Both the position numbers and the translations under genes were made by a program. The notes beneath the pieces were generated by a model. That model saw nothing but the letters and a program-made list of their open reading frames with translations, ran no database searches and had not been told where the DNA came from. This document shows positions 35,555 through 44,166 of a stretch of DNA of 64,000 nucleotides, one piece after another (the first letter of the stretch is position 1; each line of letters opens with the position of its first letter). This stretch comes from Micromonospora coerulea (GTDB lineage Bacteria > Actinomycetota > Actinomycetes > Mycobacteriales > Micromonosporaceae), in NCBI RefSeq assembly GCF_016598485.1, contig NZ_JAEMUW010000012.1, forward strand, positions 62,001 through 126,000, given 5' to 3'.

Positions 35555-36570
35555 GCGCGCAGAGCGGGACGACAGCGGATCGCCTCCAACTCGCCGCGCA
35601 GCTCGCAGCGGCCTGCCCCGAACGGCACCACCATCGTGTCGCCCGCCGTGATCGGCAGTGTTCCCTCGGCGTACCGCAGCGAGCCGTGTCCAGACAACAT
35701 CACGATGATCGAGAACCCCTCGTCGAGGTCGCTGACTGGATCAGGTCGCAGCCTCTCCGCGGCGAAGAACTCGTCGGCTTGCTCCGGGAAGAGACGCTCC
35801 ACGCCCTGCCGGCCCTGCCGAGCATCCCGACGAGCCCGACTCAGGTCGGCCAGGCGCCCTTCGTTCCACGCTCCCCGATCCACACACGCCAACGCCTCAT
35901 CCATGCCAAGGCCCAGGTAGGCGGACGATTCCGACACCGGGAACCCCTCGCGCTCCAGGAGCACCGAGAAATCGGTGGGCTCCTGCACCTCGACAAGGAA
36001 GATCCCAGGGCCGATGGCGTGCGGCAGACCGGCCGGCACGAGGACCGCGTCACCCCGCCGCACCGGGACATGATTCGTCGCCGCGAGCATCGGCGCAATC
36101 TGCTGAGTCCTGGCCCAGCCGGTCAGCTCGTCCGGCTCGACGTCGCGGGCGAAGCCGAGATGCACGACCGCGTCCGGCACCGCATCCACGATCACCCACG
36201 CCTCTGTCTTGCCGTAGGGCGAGGCCAGGTGATCGCGGCCGAATCGCCGGTCGGGATGGACGTGGAGCGGCAGCCGCTCGCCGGCGTCCAGCAGCTTGAC
36301 CAAAATCGCCGGGTCCGGCCCGAACCGCGCCACATGCTCCGGGCCCAGCCAGCGCACCGGCTCCGCCGCCATCTCCTCGGCCAGCGTGCGCCCCTCGTCG
36401 AGCACAGTTAGGCCTGCGGGCGCGGACCGATAACGCGCCGTGGTCGAGCCCACCCAGTCCTCGGGATAGTAGGCGTCAGCCGGCACGGGTAGCCCCCGGA
36501 AGCGATGGATGCGCCCAGTGCCGCGATAGAAGGAGCGTGGGGTGTTCGCGGCAAGGCGCAGGGGTCGCAT
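35551..36570 (-). CDS. Class I mannose-6-phosphate isomerase (ManA-like)
   Basis: The enzyme interconverts mannose-6-phosphate and fructose-6-phosphate, feeding mannose into glycolysis. This 339-residue cupin-fold protein has zinc-site motifs LPLHVHPDRRFG, PYGKTEAWVIVDA and VLVPAGLPHAIGPGIFLVEV. ATG 36570 is set by aaggaga seven bases upstream. It serves naturally as the exit of the mannosidase cluster, with the ROK kinase providing mannose-6-phosphate. It is separate from that cluster and converges on the DeoR gene. Confidence 0.87.
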   Translation of the reverse strand: MRPLRLAANTPRSFYRGTGRIHRFRGLPVPADAYYPEDWVGSTTARYRSAPAGLTVLDEGRTLAEEMAAEPVRWLGPEHVARFGPDPAILVKLLDAGERLPLHVHPDRRFGRDHLASPYGKTEAWVIVDAVPDAVVHLGFARDVEPDELTGWARTQQIAPMLAATNHVPVRRGDAVLVPAGLPHAIGPGIFLVEVQEPTDFSVLLEREGFPVSESSAYLGLGMDEALACVDRGAWNEGRLADLSRARRDARQGRQGVERLFPEQADEFFAAERLRPDPVSDLDEGFSIIVMLSGHGSLRYAEGTLPITAGDTMVVPFGAGRCELRGELEAIRCRPALRA

Positions 36571-36744
36571 CGGTGGTCTCCTTCGAGCGGACGCTGTTGT
36601 GCATGTCGCCATAGTCTCGCCGTTGCCGTTGCACAATCTGGTCGGGAGGCGCGGTACGCCCGGGTCGGGCCTGCGGTCAGGTCACCCCGGCGAGTTCACT
36701 GAACGCCGGAACGACTCGGAGCTTGGGCTAGTAAGCCCGCCGCG
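36571..36744. other. Leader of the isomerase gene and junction with IS remnant
   Basis: This contains the upstream region of the mannose-6-phosphate isomerase gene and an unrecognised junction. I see no gene. Confidence 0.4.
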
Positions 36745-36965
36745 ATGGCGGCGCGGCCCGGCGCGTGGCACCACGTCGAGCAGTACGCGAACAACCCGAT
36801 GAAGGCTGATCACAGCCAGCTCAAACAACGGTTGAGACCGATGCGCGGGCTACGAACGGACAGGACAGGACAGGTAATCATCGCTGGCCACGCGTTCATG
36901 CAGAACCTCCGACGCGGCCACTACGAAATCGCCATCGGCACCCCGCCTACCAAGCGGGCCGCCGC
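36745..36965 (+). mobile_element. IS6-family transposase C-terminal fragment
   Basis: The frame reads PGAWHHVEQYANNPMKADHS and RGLRTDRTGQVIIAGHAFMQNLRRGHYEI, the conserved C-terminal end of IS6/IS26-type DDE transposases of actinomycetes. The catalytic domain is absent and the frame drifts into unrelated sequence after about 36965. It is a dead remnant. Confidence 0.75.
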
Positions 36966-37144
36966 TGGGGGGCGTCCCCCGCGGCGCGAAGCGAGCGATC
37001 CGACGGTGGGCACGGACGGTGACGAGCGCGCTCGCGGACGCCGCGCTTTGTCATCGGCAGATGAATCTGTTGACTCTGCACGGTCCGCTGGTGGACAGTC
37101 GCTACCGGCGGATCGTCTCGCTGTCGAGGGCGGACCGACCGTCT
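36966..37144. other. Unassigned stretch after the IS6 fragment
   Basis: Open frames exist, but none has a start signal or recognisable family. It is probably rearranged sequence between the IS fragment and the cupin gene. Confidence 0.3.
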
Positions 37145-37480
37145 TCACTGACCGAGCTTCGCCACTGTCAGCAACACCACCGCGTCCTCGTGAGCGACCA
37201 GGCGATGCCGCTCCGATGGCACGAGGATCAGGTCCCCCTGGCGTCCGGTCCAGCTTGCCGCGGAACCGATCAGTTCGACCCGCCCCCGCAGCACCAGCAC
37301 TGTCGCCTGGCCCGGGTTCTCATGCTCGCTGAGCTCGACCCCGCGACGCAACGCGATGATCGTCTGTCGCAGCGTCAGTTCATGTCCGCCGAAGACGGTC
37401 TCGGCGCTGCGACCGGACCCGGATGCCGCCGCTCGCTCGCTATGCTCGCGGGCCAGCGCGTCCAGGCTGAGTTTCTGCAC
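37145..37480 (-). CDS. Small cupin-domain protein
   Basis: This 111-residue single cupin shows LRRGVELSEHENPGQATVLVLRGRVEL (cupin motif 1 with His/Glu) and GDLILVPSERHRLVAHEDAVVLLTVA (motif 2). Such proteins bind a metal and may be oxidoreductases, isomerases or stress sensors; nothing nearby decides. GTG 37480 has a weak aggtggg before it. Confidence 0.75.
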   Translation of the reverse strand: MQKLSLDALAREHSERAAASGSGRSAETVFGGHELTLRQTIIALRRGVELSEHENPGQATVLVLRGRVELIGSAASWTGRQGDLILVPSERHRLVAHEDAVVLLTVAKLGQ

Positions 37481-37612
37481 CTGTCGCCCACCTGTCTGTT
37501 CAACCGGAACGACGCCACCGCCTTGTGGATGCCGGAACGTCGTACCTGACGGCGTCGGATAGAGCGAGAATACCGATCTCGGGCCGCCAGCCGGTGGGGT
37601 CGGCGGAAGTCG

Positions 37613-38047
37613 TCAGCGCAGCCGTAGGACCAGCGAGATGCCCAACCACGCCACCGTGACCAGCTTGATCGCTTCCATGGCGATGTACACCACGTGCAGG
37701 TGGGAGGCGGCTGGTTGCCCACCGGCGATGATCTGCTGCGCCCGTACGTCAAGCAGCGGCCGCAGGACGAACGCCTGGGCCAGCAGGACCGCCCCGGTGA
37801 CCGCGACGAGCGTCCATCGAACTGCCCCGGCACCAGCGCCGACCAGCGCCAGAGCAAGCAGGAGTAACAGCGTCAGCTCCGCCACATTGAGTGCGCGGAA
37901 CACCAGGCGTCCGATGCCGAGCCCGAGAGCACGGGTGACCCCGGGAGCGCGGAACTTCAACGGCGCCTCGATCAGGGAAATGGCCACCACCATTCCGAAC
38001 CAGACGAACGGGATCGCAACCTGCGCAACGAGTCGTAACCTGTCCAT
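37613..38047 (-). CDS. Four-helix membrane protein
   Basis: This 144-residue protein has hydrophobic segments near 7-27, 50-72, 76-95 and 118-138. Conserved features PFVWFGMVVAISLIEAPLKF and HVVYIAMEAIKLVTVAWLG are known from uncharacterised actinobacterial membrane proteins. It lies just downstream of the ArsR-type regulator on the same strand (41 bases) and may be co-transcribed. Confidence 0.7.
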   Translation of the reverse strand: MDRLRLVAQVAIPFVWFGMVVAISLIEAPLKFRAPGVTRALGLGIGRLVFRALNVAELTLLLLLALALVGAGAGAVRWTLVAVTGAVLLAQAFVLRPLLDVRAQQIIAGGQPAASHLHVVYIAMEAIKLVTVAWLGISLVLRLR

Positions 38048-38088
38048 GATTTTCTCCGCTCTTTCCTACTGCGACGGCACGCCCGGCG

Positions 38089-38877
38089 TCACGACCGGTC
38101 CGGACCGCTCGATGTCCGCGGCAGAGAGAGCCGCACCACACACGCGGTGGGGGCGCCGAACGGTTCGAGCACCGCCGCGCCAGCCGGGGCGCCGCCCTGC
38201 TCCAGCGCCCCGCGGATCACACCGGCGTGCAGGCCGCACATCGCGTCCGGGTTGCGCCCAACCAGCTCCAGGAACGGGCAGGAGTGCAGGTGGACCTCGC
38301 TGGTGACGACGACGCCGCGGCCAGGGTGCCCCTCCCGGGCGGCCGGATCGCCCTCGCCTAGAGCGGCCGGTGCCGCCTCGGGGGCGTCCGGCGCGAGCCT
38401 CGGGTCGAACCCGAGGCCGCGCAGCACACCCAGGACGGTGCCGACGGGACCGTTCGTGTTGTCGACGGCGGCGGCGAGATGCCGCCCCCACTGCTGCCCG
38501 GCGCTGGCCGCCGCGACCCGGCTGTCTCCACCGGCCCCGGCGAGGTGGTCGAGCAGGGCAGCGGCCAGCGCGCGGTACGGCGCCGGGGCGGGCGCCGCAT
38601 CGCCGTTGCCCGTCGGGCGGTAGCGCCAGGCGGGCCGGCCCGGCGACCCGCCGCTCGCCCGCGCCTTCACCAGCAGTCCCGCCTCGACGAGCCGGTCGAG
38701 GTGAGCGCGGACGGTGGAGAGGTGCAGCCCGGTGCGCTCCCCCACCTGCCCGGCGGTCATGCCGCCGTCAGTCGCGCGGACCAGGTTGAGGATCGCCACC
38801 CGACTCTCGGTGCCGAGGGCCCGATGGCGGGGAGTGTCGATCGTCTCCCCAACCGGCCCTTCTCCACGGGTTCTCAC
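38089..38877 (-). CDS. ArsR/SufR-like winged-helix regulator with Cys-containing sensor domain
   Basis: Residues ~10-75 form a winged helix (RVAILNLVRATDGGMTAGQV, HLSTVRAHLDRLVEAGLLVKARA). The C-terminal part has HLHSCPFLELVGRNPDAMCG and LHAGVIRGALE, a Cys/His cluster like the Fe-S ligand region of SufR-type regulators. It may sense nitric oxide, iron-sulfur status or oxygen. It is divergent from the hemerythrin/DUF2249 gene, its likely target. GTG 38877 is chosen (262 residues); an ATG at 38907 is an alternative, and no clear ribosome site precedes either. Confidence 0.75.
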   Translation of the reverse strand: MRTRGEGPVGETIDTPRHRALGTESRVAILNLVRATDGGMTAGQVGERTGLHLSTVRAHLDRLVEAGLLVKARASGGSPGRPAWRYRPTGNGDAAPAPAPYRALAAALLDHLAGAGGDSRVAAASAGQQWGRHLAAAVDNTNGPVGTVLGVLRGLGFDPRLAPDAPEAAPAALGEGDPAAREGHPGRGVVVTSEVHLHSCPFLELVGRNPDAMCGLHAGVIRGALEQGGAPAGAAVLEPFGAPTACVVRLSLPRTSSGPDRS

Positions 38878-38926
38878 GGTGCTTAACGTTACAACGTCAA
38901 ACGGCATCAAAACCCGGGAGGGCTCC

Positions 38927-39730
38927 ATGTCACATTCGGAAGCGACCGCCGACCGCCAGGCGGCCGAGGCGGTCGTACGGCACCACGCCGCACTCGCCAC
39001 CACCCTCGACACGCTGACCGGCCACCTGATGGAGGCAGCCGACCGTGGCGACGATGCGGAGGCGATGCGCGCTCGCGACGAGCTCGTTCGTTGGCTGCAC
39101 GCCGAGCTGCTGCCGCACGTGCACGCTGAGGAGACCGCCATGTACCCCGCCGCGGCGGCACTCGCCGAGGGGAAGCTGCTCGCGGACGGCATGCTCGGTG
39201 AGCACCAGGCGATCGTCGGGCTCGTCTCCGAGCTCGCGGTCGTCACCCGCGCGGTCCCCGCGGCAGCGGCCGCCCGCGCCCTCGCCGCACTGTTCGCGGT
39301 GCACCTCGACAAGGAGAACGACCTCGTCGTACCGCTCCTGGTCGGGGCCGCGGACGTGTCGCTCGCAGGGTTGCTCGCCGGCATGCATGACCTGCTCGGC
39401 GCGGCGGCGACGGCCGGCGGCGGCGGGTGCGGCGGCTCCTGCGGCTGCGGCGGGGACGCCCCGGCCAGCGGAGGCGCGGCCGAGGTGCTAAGCATCGACC
39501 CACGGCTGGACGTCCGGGACCTTCCGCACGGGCAGCGGCACGCCACGGTGCTCGCCGCCCTGGACCGGCTGCAGGCCGGTGACGCGCTGGTCCTGGTCGC
39601 GCCCCACGCGCCCCGGCCGCTGCTCGCCGAGATCGACCAGTGCTACGGCGGCGCGGTGACGACCGAGTGGCTGCAGGACGGCCCGCAGGTGTGGCAGATC
39701 CGGCTGAGCCGGACGCCCGCACCCGTCTGA
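38927..39730 (+). CDS. Hemerythrin-like domain + DUF2249 protein
   Basis: This 267-residue protein has an N-terminal hemerythrin-type four-helix bundle, with His/Glu ligands in VVRHHAALATTL, LLPHVHAEETAMYP, GEHQAIVGL and FAVHLDKENDLVVPLL. A Gly/Cys-rich linker with GGCGGSCGCGG follows. The C-terminal DUF2249 domain (LDVRDLPHGQRHATVLAALDRL) is related to TusA/SirA folds. It probably handles oxygen, NO or iron. ATG 38927 is preceded by gggaggg. The divergent SufR-like regulator supports a redox or nitrosative role. Confidence 0.88.
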   Translation: MSHSEATADRQAAEAVVRHHAALATTLDTLTGHLMEAADRGDDAEAMRARDELVRWLHAELLPHVHAEETAMYPAAAALAEGKLLADGMLGEHQAIVGLVSELAVVTRAVPAAAAARALAALFAVHLDKENDLVVPLLVGAADVSLAGLLAGMHDLLGAAATAGGGGCGGSCGCGGDAPASGGAAEVLSIDPRLDVRDLPHGQRHATVLAALDRLQAGDALVLVAPHAPRPLLAEIDQCYGGAVTTEWLQDGPQVWQIRLSRTPAPV

Positions 39731-39782
39731 GCTGACGAGACGACGGGTTCGCGGGGCGCCGGGACGGTGGGGTGGCCACCGC

Positions 39783-40157
39783 GCCGCCACGCCCAGCGCC
39801 TCGCCCACCCCGTCACCGAGCAGCTCGCCGAGCTACACGCCGAAGCTGCCGACGACGATGACGGACGAGGGAGGCGACTGCATCGACGACAAGCCCGACA
39901 AGTGTGGCTACTACGTCGCCGGGTCCAGCTGCAAAAACGTCGAGTGGTGCGAGAAGGATGACCACGTCGAGCCGGGAACGTGGGCGACCGACGGAGGCAC
40001 GGGCCCGAGCGACTGCAGGTGGGGGCTGTCCCTGCCGCCAGAATACGGCATGGATGGCGGCGGCTACGCGACGTCCTACACGGAGGTCCAGGTGCCCAAG
40101 GGCGCCATCTTCGAGACCCACGATTGCGTCGCCGATTGGAAGTGGCTACACCCATAG
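39783..40157 (+). pseudogene. Secreted Cys-rich protein lacking its N-terminus
   Basis: The frame reads a lipoprotein-style linker ATPSASPTPSPSSSPSYTPK from 39783 and then a domain with six cysteines (CIDD, KCGYY, SSCKNVEWC, SDCRWG, HDCVADWKWLHP) ending at 40157. No signal peptide, lipobox or start precedes the linker, and only ~50 bases separate it from the previous gene, too few to encode one. An ATG at 39858 could start a 99-residue product but has no ribosome site. The 5' part appears deleted. Confidence 0.5.
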
Positions 40158-40339
40158 CCGGCACCCCGAGAACACGACGACATCCCCCGGTTCGTGCGCG
40201 GGGGCCGTCGCCGTGTTCAAGGTGCTGAGCCATTTGCCCTGCCCGATCTGCGCCCGCGGCGCCATGCCGGTCCGGCACGATCGCGGCAGGGGGGCCGGAT
40301 GAGCACGGTGCGCAGCCAGGGCGTCTCGGCCCGGCCGGG

Positions 40340-41395
40340 GTGAGCTTCGGCAGGGCCGATCCGGTGCTGCGGCGGCCGGTCGCCCCGATGCTGTCGGCCC
40401 CGGTGGACGCGGTGCCGCAGGGGCCGCGCCTGGCGTACGAGCCCAAGTGGGACGGGTTCCGCGCCCTCGCCTTCGTCGAGGCGGCCGGCGTCTACCTGCA
40501 GTCGCGCGCCGGCAAGAACCTGACCCCGTACTTCCCGGACATCACCCGGGCGATCCGCCAGACCCTCCCGCGGGGGGTAATCCTCGACGGGGAGCTGATC
40601 GTGTGGGAGCGGGGGCGGACCAGCTTCGCCCGACTGCAGCGCCGGATCACCGCCGGCCGGGGCCTGCTGATGATGGTGCGGGAACACCCTGCGCATTACG
40701 TCCTGTGGGATTTGCTCGCCGACGCTGGCGGCCAGGTCGTGATCAACGCGCCGCTGTTCGAGCGGCGGGCCCGGCTGGCGGAGGTGCTCGAGGATGCACC
40801 CGCGCAGCTGACCCTCACGCCGCAGACCACCGACATGGACGAGGTGGGTGATTGGCTGACCACGTACACGGCGGCCGGGATCGAGGGGGTGGTCGTCAAG
40901 CGGCTGGACGGCCGGTACGAGCCCGGCCGGCGCGGCTGGCAGAAGTTCCGGGTGCGTGCGGCGACCGAGGCGATCGTCGGCGGGGTGACCGGCAGCCTCG
41001 GCAACCCGAGCACGCTGCTCCTCGGCCGGTTCGATCGACGGGGACACCTGCGCTACACGGGAAGGACGCACCCGTTGGCGATGCCCCAGCGTCGGGAGCT
41101 CGCGCCGCTGCTGTCCCCACCACGGTTGCAGCGCCGGGGCATCGTCGCGCACCCCTGGCCGCAGCCGCTGCCGGCGAGCTGGAGCGGGCAGCTGGACCGA
41201 CCCGAGCCGCTGCGCTACATGCAGGTGGAGCCGACGGCGGTGGCTGAAATCGAAGTGGACACCGCTTTCGAGCACAGGCGATGGCGCCACCGGGTGTGGC
41301 ACGTGCGCCCGCGGCTGGAACTGTCGGTTTACGACGTGCCCCTGCTGCTCGGTGACGAGGCCGACCCGACCTGGGACGCCGCGGCCGGAGCGTGA
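40340..41395 (+). CDS. ATP-dependent DNA ligase (LigC/LigD-type)
   Basis: This 351-residue ligase contains only the adenylation and OB domains. Motif I is YEPKWDGFRAL with the adenylated Lys near residue 34. Motif III is VILDGELIVW, motif IV EGVVVKRLDGRYEPG, and motif V WQKFRVRAATEAIVGG. The C-terminal OB fold ends with the WHVRPRLE region. Such small enzymes act in backup repair or end joining in actinomycetes. GTG start at 40340; no Ku gene is nearby. Confidence 0.9.
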   Translation: MSFGRADPVLRRPVAPMLSAPVDAVPQGPRLAYEPKWDGFRALAFVEAAGVYLQSRAGKNLTPYFPDITRAIRQTLPRGVILDGELIVWERGRTSFARLQRRITAGRGLLMMVREHPAHYVLWDLLADAGGQVVINAPLFERRARLAEVLEDAPAQLTLTPQTTDMDEVGDWLTTYTAAGIEGVVVKRLDGRYEPGRRGWQKFRVRAATEAIVGGVTGSLGNPSTLLLGRFDRRGHLRYTGRTHPLAMPQRRELAPLLSPPRLQRRGIVAHPWPQPLPASWSGQLDRPEPLRYMQVEPTAVAEIEVDTAFEHRRWRHRVWHVRPRLELSVYDVPLLLGDEADPTWDAAAGA

Positions 41396-41575
41396 ACAAG
41401 TTGGTGGCTCAACGGCTGACGGCCGGGCCACCAGAGCGGGTGTTTCTCGAGCTGACCGGGGGTGTGGGTCAGGCCAACCGGAGGACCGTTGCCTGAGGCA
41501 AAAAGTGTCAGGGTGGAAAGTATTGCGCTCAACTAACGGGGCAGCGCGAATCAGGACCTGGGAGAACACCACTCA

Positions 41576-42412
41576 ATGACCACCCCCTACGACCCTGCGC
41601 AGAACCAGCCGCCGGCCGGCCAGCAGCCGATGCCGCCCACCGCTCAGTTCCCGCAGGTGCCCGCCGGCCAGTTCCCGCCGCCAGCGCCCGGACAGTTCCC
41701 TCAGCAGCCCGGCCAGTTCCCGCCGCCGCCCGCCGCGCCGGTGCCCGCCGCCCGCAAGCGGCCGTGGCTGATCCCCACCCTCATCGGCGTCGGCGCGTTC
41801 GTGGTGCTGTGCTGCGGCGGCTCGATGGTGATCGGCCTGGTCAGCGGCGACGACAAGAAGACCGATGTGTCCGCCAGCAGCGACATCCCCGCTGCCAGCC
41901 CCAGCACCTCCGCCCCCGCGGCCGTCGCCCCGAGCACGTCGACCCCCACGCCGGCCAAGCCGGCGCCGGCGGAGACGACCGCGGCGCCGGCCCCGGCCAA
42001 GCCGAAGACCTTTGGCGTCGGCGACAAGGTGCGCGGCGGTGACTTCGAGTTCACCGTCAACGGCGTGAAGTGCGGGATCTCCCAGGTGGGCAGCCAGTTC
42101 CTGAACACCAAGGCGCAGGGCATGTTCTGCAAGGTCAACGTGACCGTCAAGAACATCACGAAGACCGCACACACCTTCCACGCCGACGGCACCCTCACCG
42201 CCCAGGACGCCACCGGCCGGGAGTACGAGGCCGACGGCGAGGCCGGGATCTACGGCAACACCGACGGGCAGGGTTTCCTCGACGAGATCAACCCTGGCAA
42301 CTCGGTGAAGGCGAACGTCTACTTCGACGTGCCGAAGGGCACGAAGCTGAAGACGATCACGTTCGACGCCGGCCTGTTCACCCTCGCCGAGGACGCCGTC
42401 GTCACCCTCTGA
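41576..42412 (+). CDS. Membrane-anchored DUF4352 protein
   Basis: Residues 1-58 are Pro/Gln/Gly-rich and cytoplasmic (repeats of QFPPPPxGQFPQ). A membrane helix at about 61-83 (WLIPTLIGVGAFVVLCCGGS) follows, then an Ala/Pro/Thr linker, then a DUF4352 immunoglobulin-like domain (FGVGDKVRGGDFEFTVNGVK, then VKNITKTAHTF) outside the cell. The family is linked to cell-surface stress or MPT63-like proteins; the function is unknown. ATG 41576 begins the protein. Confidence 0.85.
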   Translation: MTTPYDPAQNQPPAGQQPMPPTAQFPQVPAGQFPPPAPGQFPQQPGQFPPPPAAPVPAARKRPWLIPTLIGVGAFVVLCCGGSMVIGLVSGDDKKTDVSASSDIPAASPSTSAPAAVAPSTSTPTPAKPAPAETTAAPAPAKPKTFGVGDKVRGGDFEFTVNGVKCGISQVGSQFLNTKAQGMFCKVNVTVKNITKTAHTFHADGTLTAQDATGREYEADGEAGIYGNTDGQGFLDEINPGNSVKANVYFDVPKGTKLKTITFDAGLFTLAEDAVVTL

Positions 42413-42451
42413 CCGGCCGCCGGCAGAGAAGCGTGACCTAGCGAAGACAGC

Positions 42452-42482
42452 CGACAGCCCCGGAGATCCTCCGGGGCTGTCG
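42452..42482 (+). terminator. Strong hairpin after the DUF4352 gene
   Basis: A perfect 14-bp stem (42452-42465 with 42469-42482) closes on a three-base loop, about 40 bases beyond the stop codon. It lacks a U tract, which is common in actinomycete terminators. Confidence 0.75.
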
Positions 42483-42580
42483 CTGATGGCCAGAGCCGGG
42501 GGGCGACCGGAGCAGTCGCGTCGCCGAGCACCTTCCCCTCGTGGCGCCCTGACTAAAGGCTGCAGCTAAGGAATGTTCCC

Positions 42581-43035
42581 ATGATCCGACAGAACGTCCG
42601 ACGAACCGTCACCATCGCGGCTACGGCCGTCGCCCTGCTTACAGGCGCGGGCTGCGCGGCGGGCAGCAGCACCAGGCGGTCGGGGCCACCAGCTCACCTT
42701 CGGACGCCGCCACCTCGGCCAGCCCTACGCCGTCCCCGACACCGTCGCCCACCCCTTCCGTAAGCCTGGGCCCAACACCGCCGCCGAAGCCGGTACCGGC
42801 GTGGATCCCGTGCGACACCTCTCTGGAGAGCTACGAGGGCGGCTGCGACAACGACTACCTGACCGGGGACACCTGCGACGCCGCGTACTACTCGAAGCAG
42901 GTGGGCGGCACCGTGCTCGACGCGTTCATCGAGAACAAGGACGACGTCAACGAGACGCGCCTGCGGGACTGCCCGCAGTTCCTCGCCAATTGGAAGAGGG
43001 CGAAGACCGGCTTCACTTCGGGGTGCACCCGATGA
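42581..43035 (+). pseudogene. Cys-rich lipoprotein gene with a one-base frameshift and IS-derived 3' end
   Basis: ATG 42581 opens a clear lipoprotein signal peptide (RRTVTIAATAVALLTGAGC, Cys 25). The frame breaks at about 42672, apparently through loss of one C. The next frame then reads QAVGATSSPSDAATSASPTP, a Pro/Thr/Ser linker, and a domain IPCDTSLESYEGGCDNDYL, TGDTCDAAYY, RDCPQFLANWKRAK to a TGA at 43035. The final residues CTR and the stop lie within an IS3 remnant, so the true C-terminus may also be lost. Without the shift, translation stops 60 codons in. Confidence 0.65.
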
Positions 43036-43125
43036 CGTTGTTCAAGTGGCTGCGCTAGGCCGATAGCGACGCTGGCGCCGAGCCCGGGGTGACCGGCAGT
43101 GACTCGGCCGAATCGAGGCCGAGTT
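43018..43125 (+). mobile_element. IS3-family orfA scrap
   Basis: The frame reads VHPMTLFKWLR, a stop, then ADSDAGAEPGVTGSDSAE, the conserved VHPMTxFKWxRQADxDxG segment of an actinobacterial IS3 orfA with an internal stop. It is only about 35 codons long and clearly dead. It overlaps the end of the lipoprotein gene. Confidence 0.6.
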
Positions 43126-43348
43126 GGCTGCCGTGTGCTACTTCGCCCTCAACGGCACGGACCACGGGTCGCTCACCCGCGTCAGCCTCGGCCTGCCGGA
43201 TCCAGTTCCGCAACGCCTCATGATGCACGCCAAGCTGCTCGGCCAGGCGCCGGATCACCGGCTTCGGGTCCGACCCGCGATACAAGCGCACAGCACGCTG
43301 ACGTAGCTCATCGGGGCACTTCTTCGGTCCTGCCACCGACGACTTCCT
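43090..43348 (-). mobile_element. Second IS3-family orfA fragment, opposite strand
   Basis: The minus-strand frame from a GTG at about 43336 reads VAGPKKCPDELRQRAVRLYR and KPVIRRLAEQLGVHHEALRNWIRQAEADAGER, the helix-turn-helix N-terminus of an IS3 transposase OrfA. After that it becomes the antisense of the first fragment. It is a truncated, non-functional copy facing the other IS3 remnant. Confidence 0.7.
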
Positions 43349-43462
43349 CCCCACGGCCACTCCATGAAAGCGGGGGTGGCTCACTTCCAAGCCGTGTTAG
43401 CCGTCACCGAAGGTGACGGCTAACAAACGGTACCGGCGCCGGAGTGTCGACGATCAGGCAGG

Positions 43463-43630
43463 TCAGGTGACCCCGATGTTCAGGTAGAAGTGGCCGAGCT
43501 TGAGCGAAAGCGAGGCGCCTCCGAAGTGGTGAATGAGCAGGGCCAACAGGATGACGATCAAGATGCAGACGACGAGCCAGATCAGGAACCACACGAACCC
43601 TGGGATCCCGTAGCGACCGACGCGAGCCAT
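43463..43630 (-). CDS. Small single-pass membrane protein
   Basis: This 55-residue protein MARVGRYGIPGFVWFLIWLV... has one long hydrophobic helix at about 11-33. It ends in an amphipathic tail, GGASLSLKLGHFYLNIGVT. aggggg lies eight bases before ATG 43630, so it is probably expressed. The function is unknown. Confidence 0.65.
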   Translation of the reverse strand: MARVGRYGIPGFVWFLIWLVVCILIVILLALLIHHFGGASLSLKLGHFYLNIGVT

Positions 43631-43831
43631 TAGGCTCGCCCCCTCGCCGTTGGCGCTGCAGCACGCACCGCCACGCATGGACGTGTCGGCTGTCGGTAAC
43701 TGCGCCCGACGCTCGCGGACGTCTCCATACAGCCTCCTTCATTGAGGTGTCCGCGAAATTTCCCTATCGAGGCGCGTGTCAAACCGGGACGGAGGAGCTC
43801 TCCGGATGCCACCGGTGCCGGGGCCGCGTCT

Positions 43832-44085
43832 GTGCTGTCGGTGAACGGCACGTTCAAGCGTGCCCCGGTCTACGGGTCCAGTGCCGAGGAGGTCGACGCC
43901 AAGCTCACCGAGATCAAGGCACGCTCCAACCGCGGGTTGCCGGCCGCTACGGCGCGACGGTCCGCAGCCAGGCGAGGCCACCGGCTGGACGGTCAAGGCG
44001 TACGCGGTCTACTGGCTCGATCAGGTGGCCACTGCGAAGGTCAGGCCGTCGACCCTGGCTCCCTACCGCGCGCAGCCGCCGACAG
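43832..44085 (+). pseudogene. Phage-type tyrosine integrase remnant
   Basis: Frame 2 from 43832 reads SVNGTFKRAPVYGSSAEEVD and AKLTEIKARSNRGLPAAT, the arm-binding domain of actinophage integrases. After a shift at about 43950-43970, another frame continues WTVKAYAVYWLDQVATAKVR and PSTLAPYRA, the start of the core-binding domain. The catalytic domain is absent. It marks an old integrative element. Confidence 0.7.
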
Positions 44086-44166
44086 CGGCCGGTGATCGCA
44101 GCCGCAAGCGTCCCCAGCCGGGCGGTCGACCACCTTGAGCGTCGGCGCCGCGCCGATCGGTGGCGC

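Noticed and set aside
39767..39961. A 64-codon frame starting at GTG 39767
   Set aside because: Overlaps the Cys-rich protein in another frame; the linker and Cys pattern show which frame was coding.
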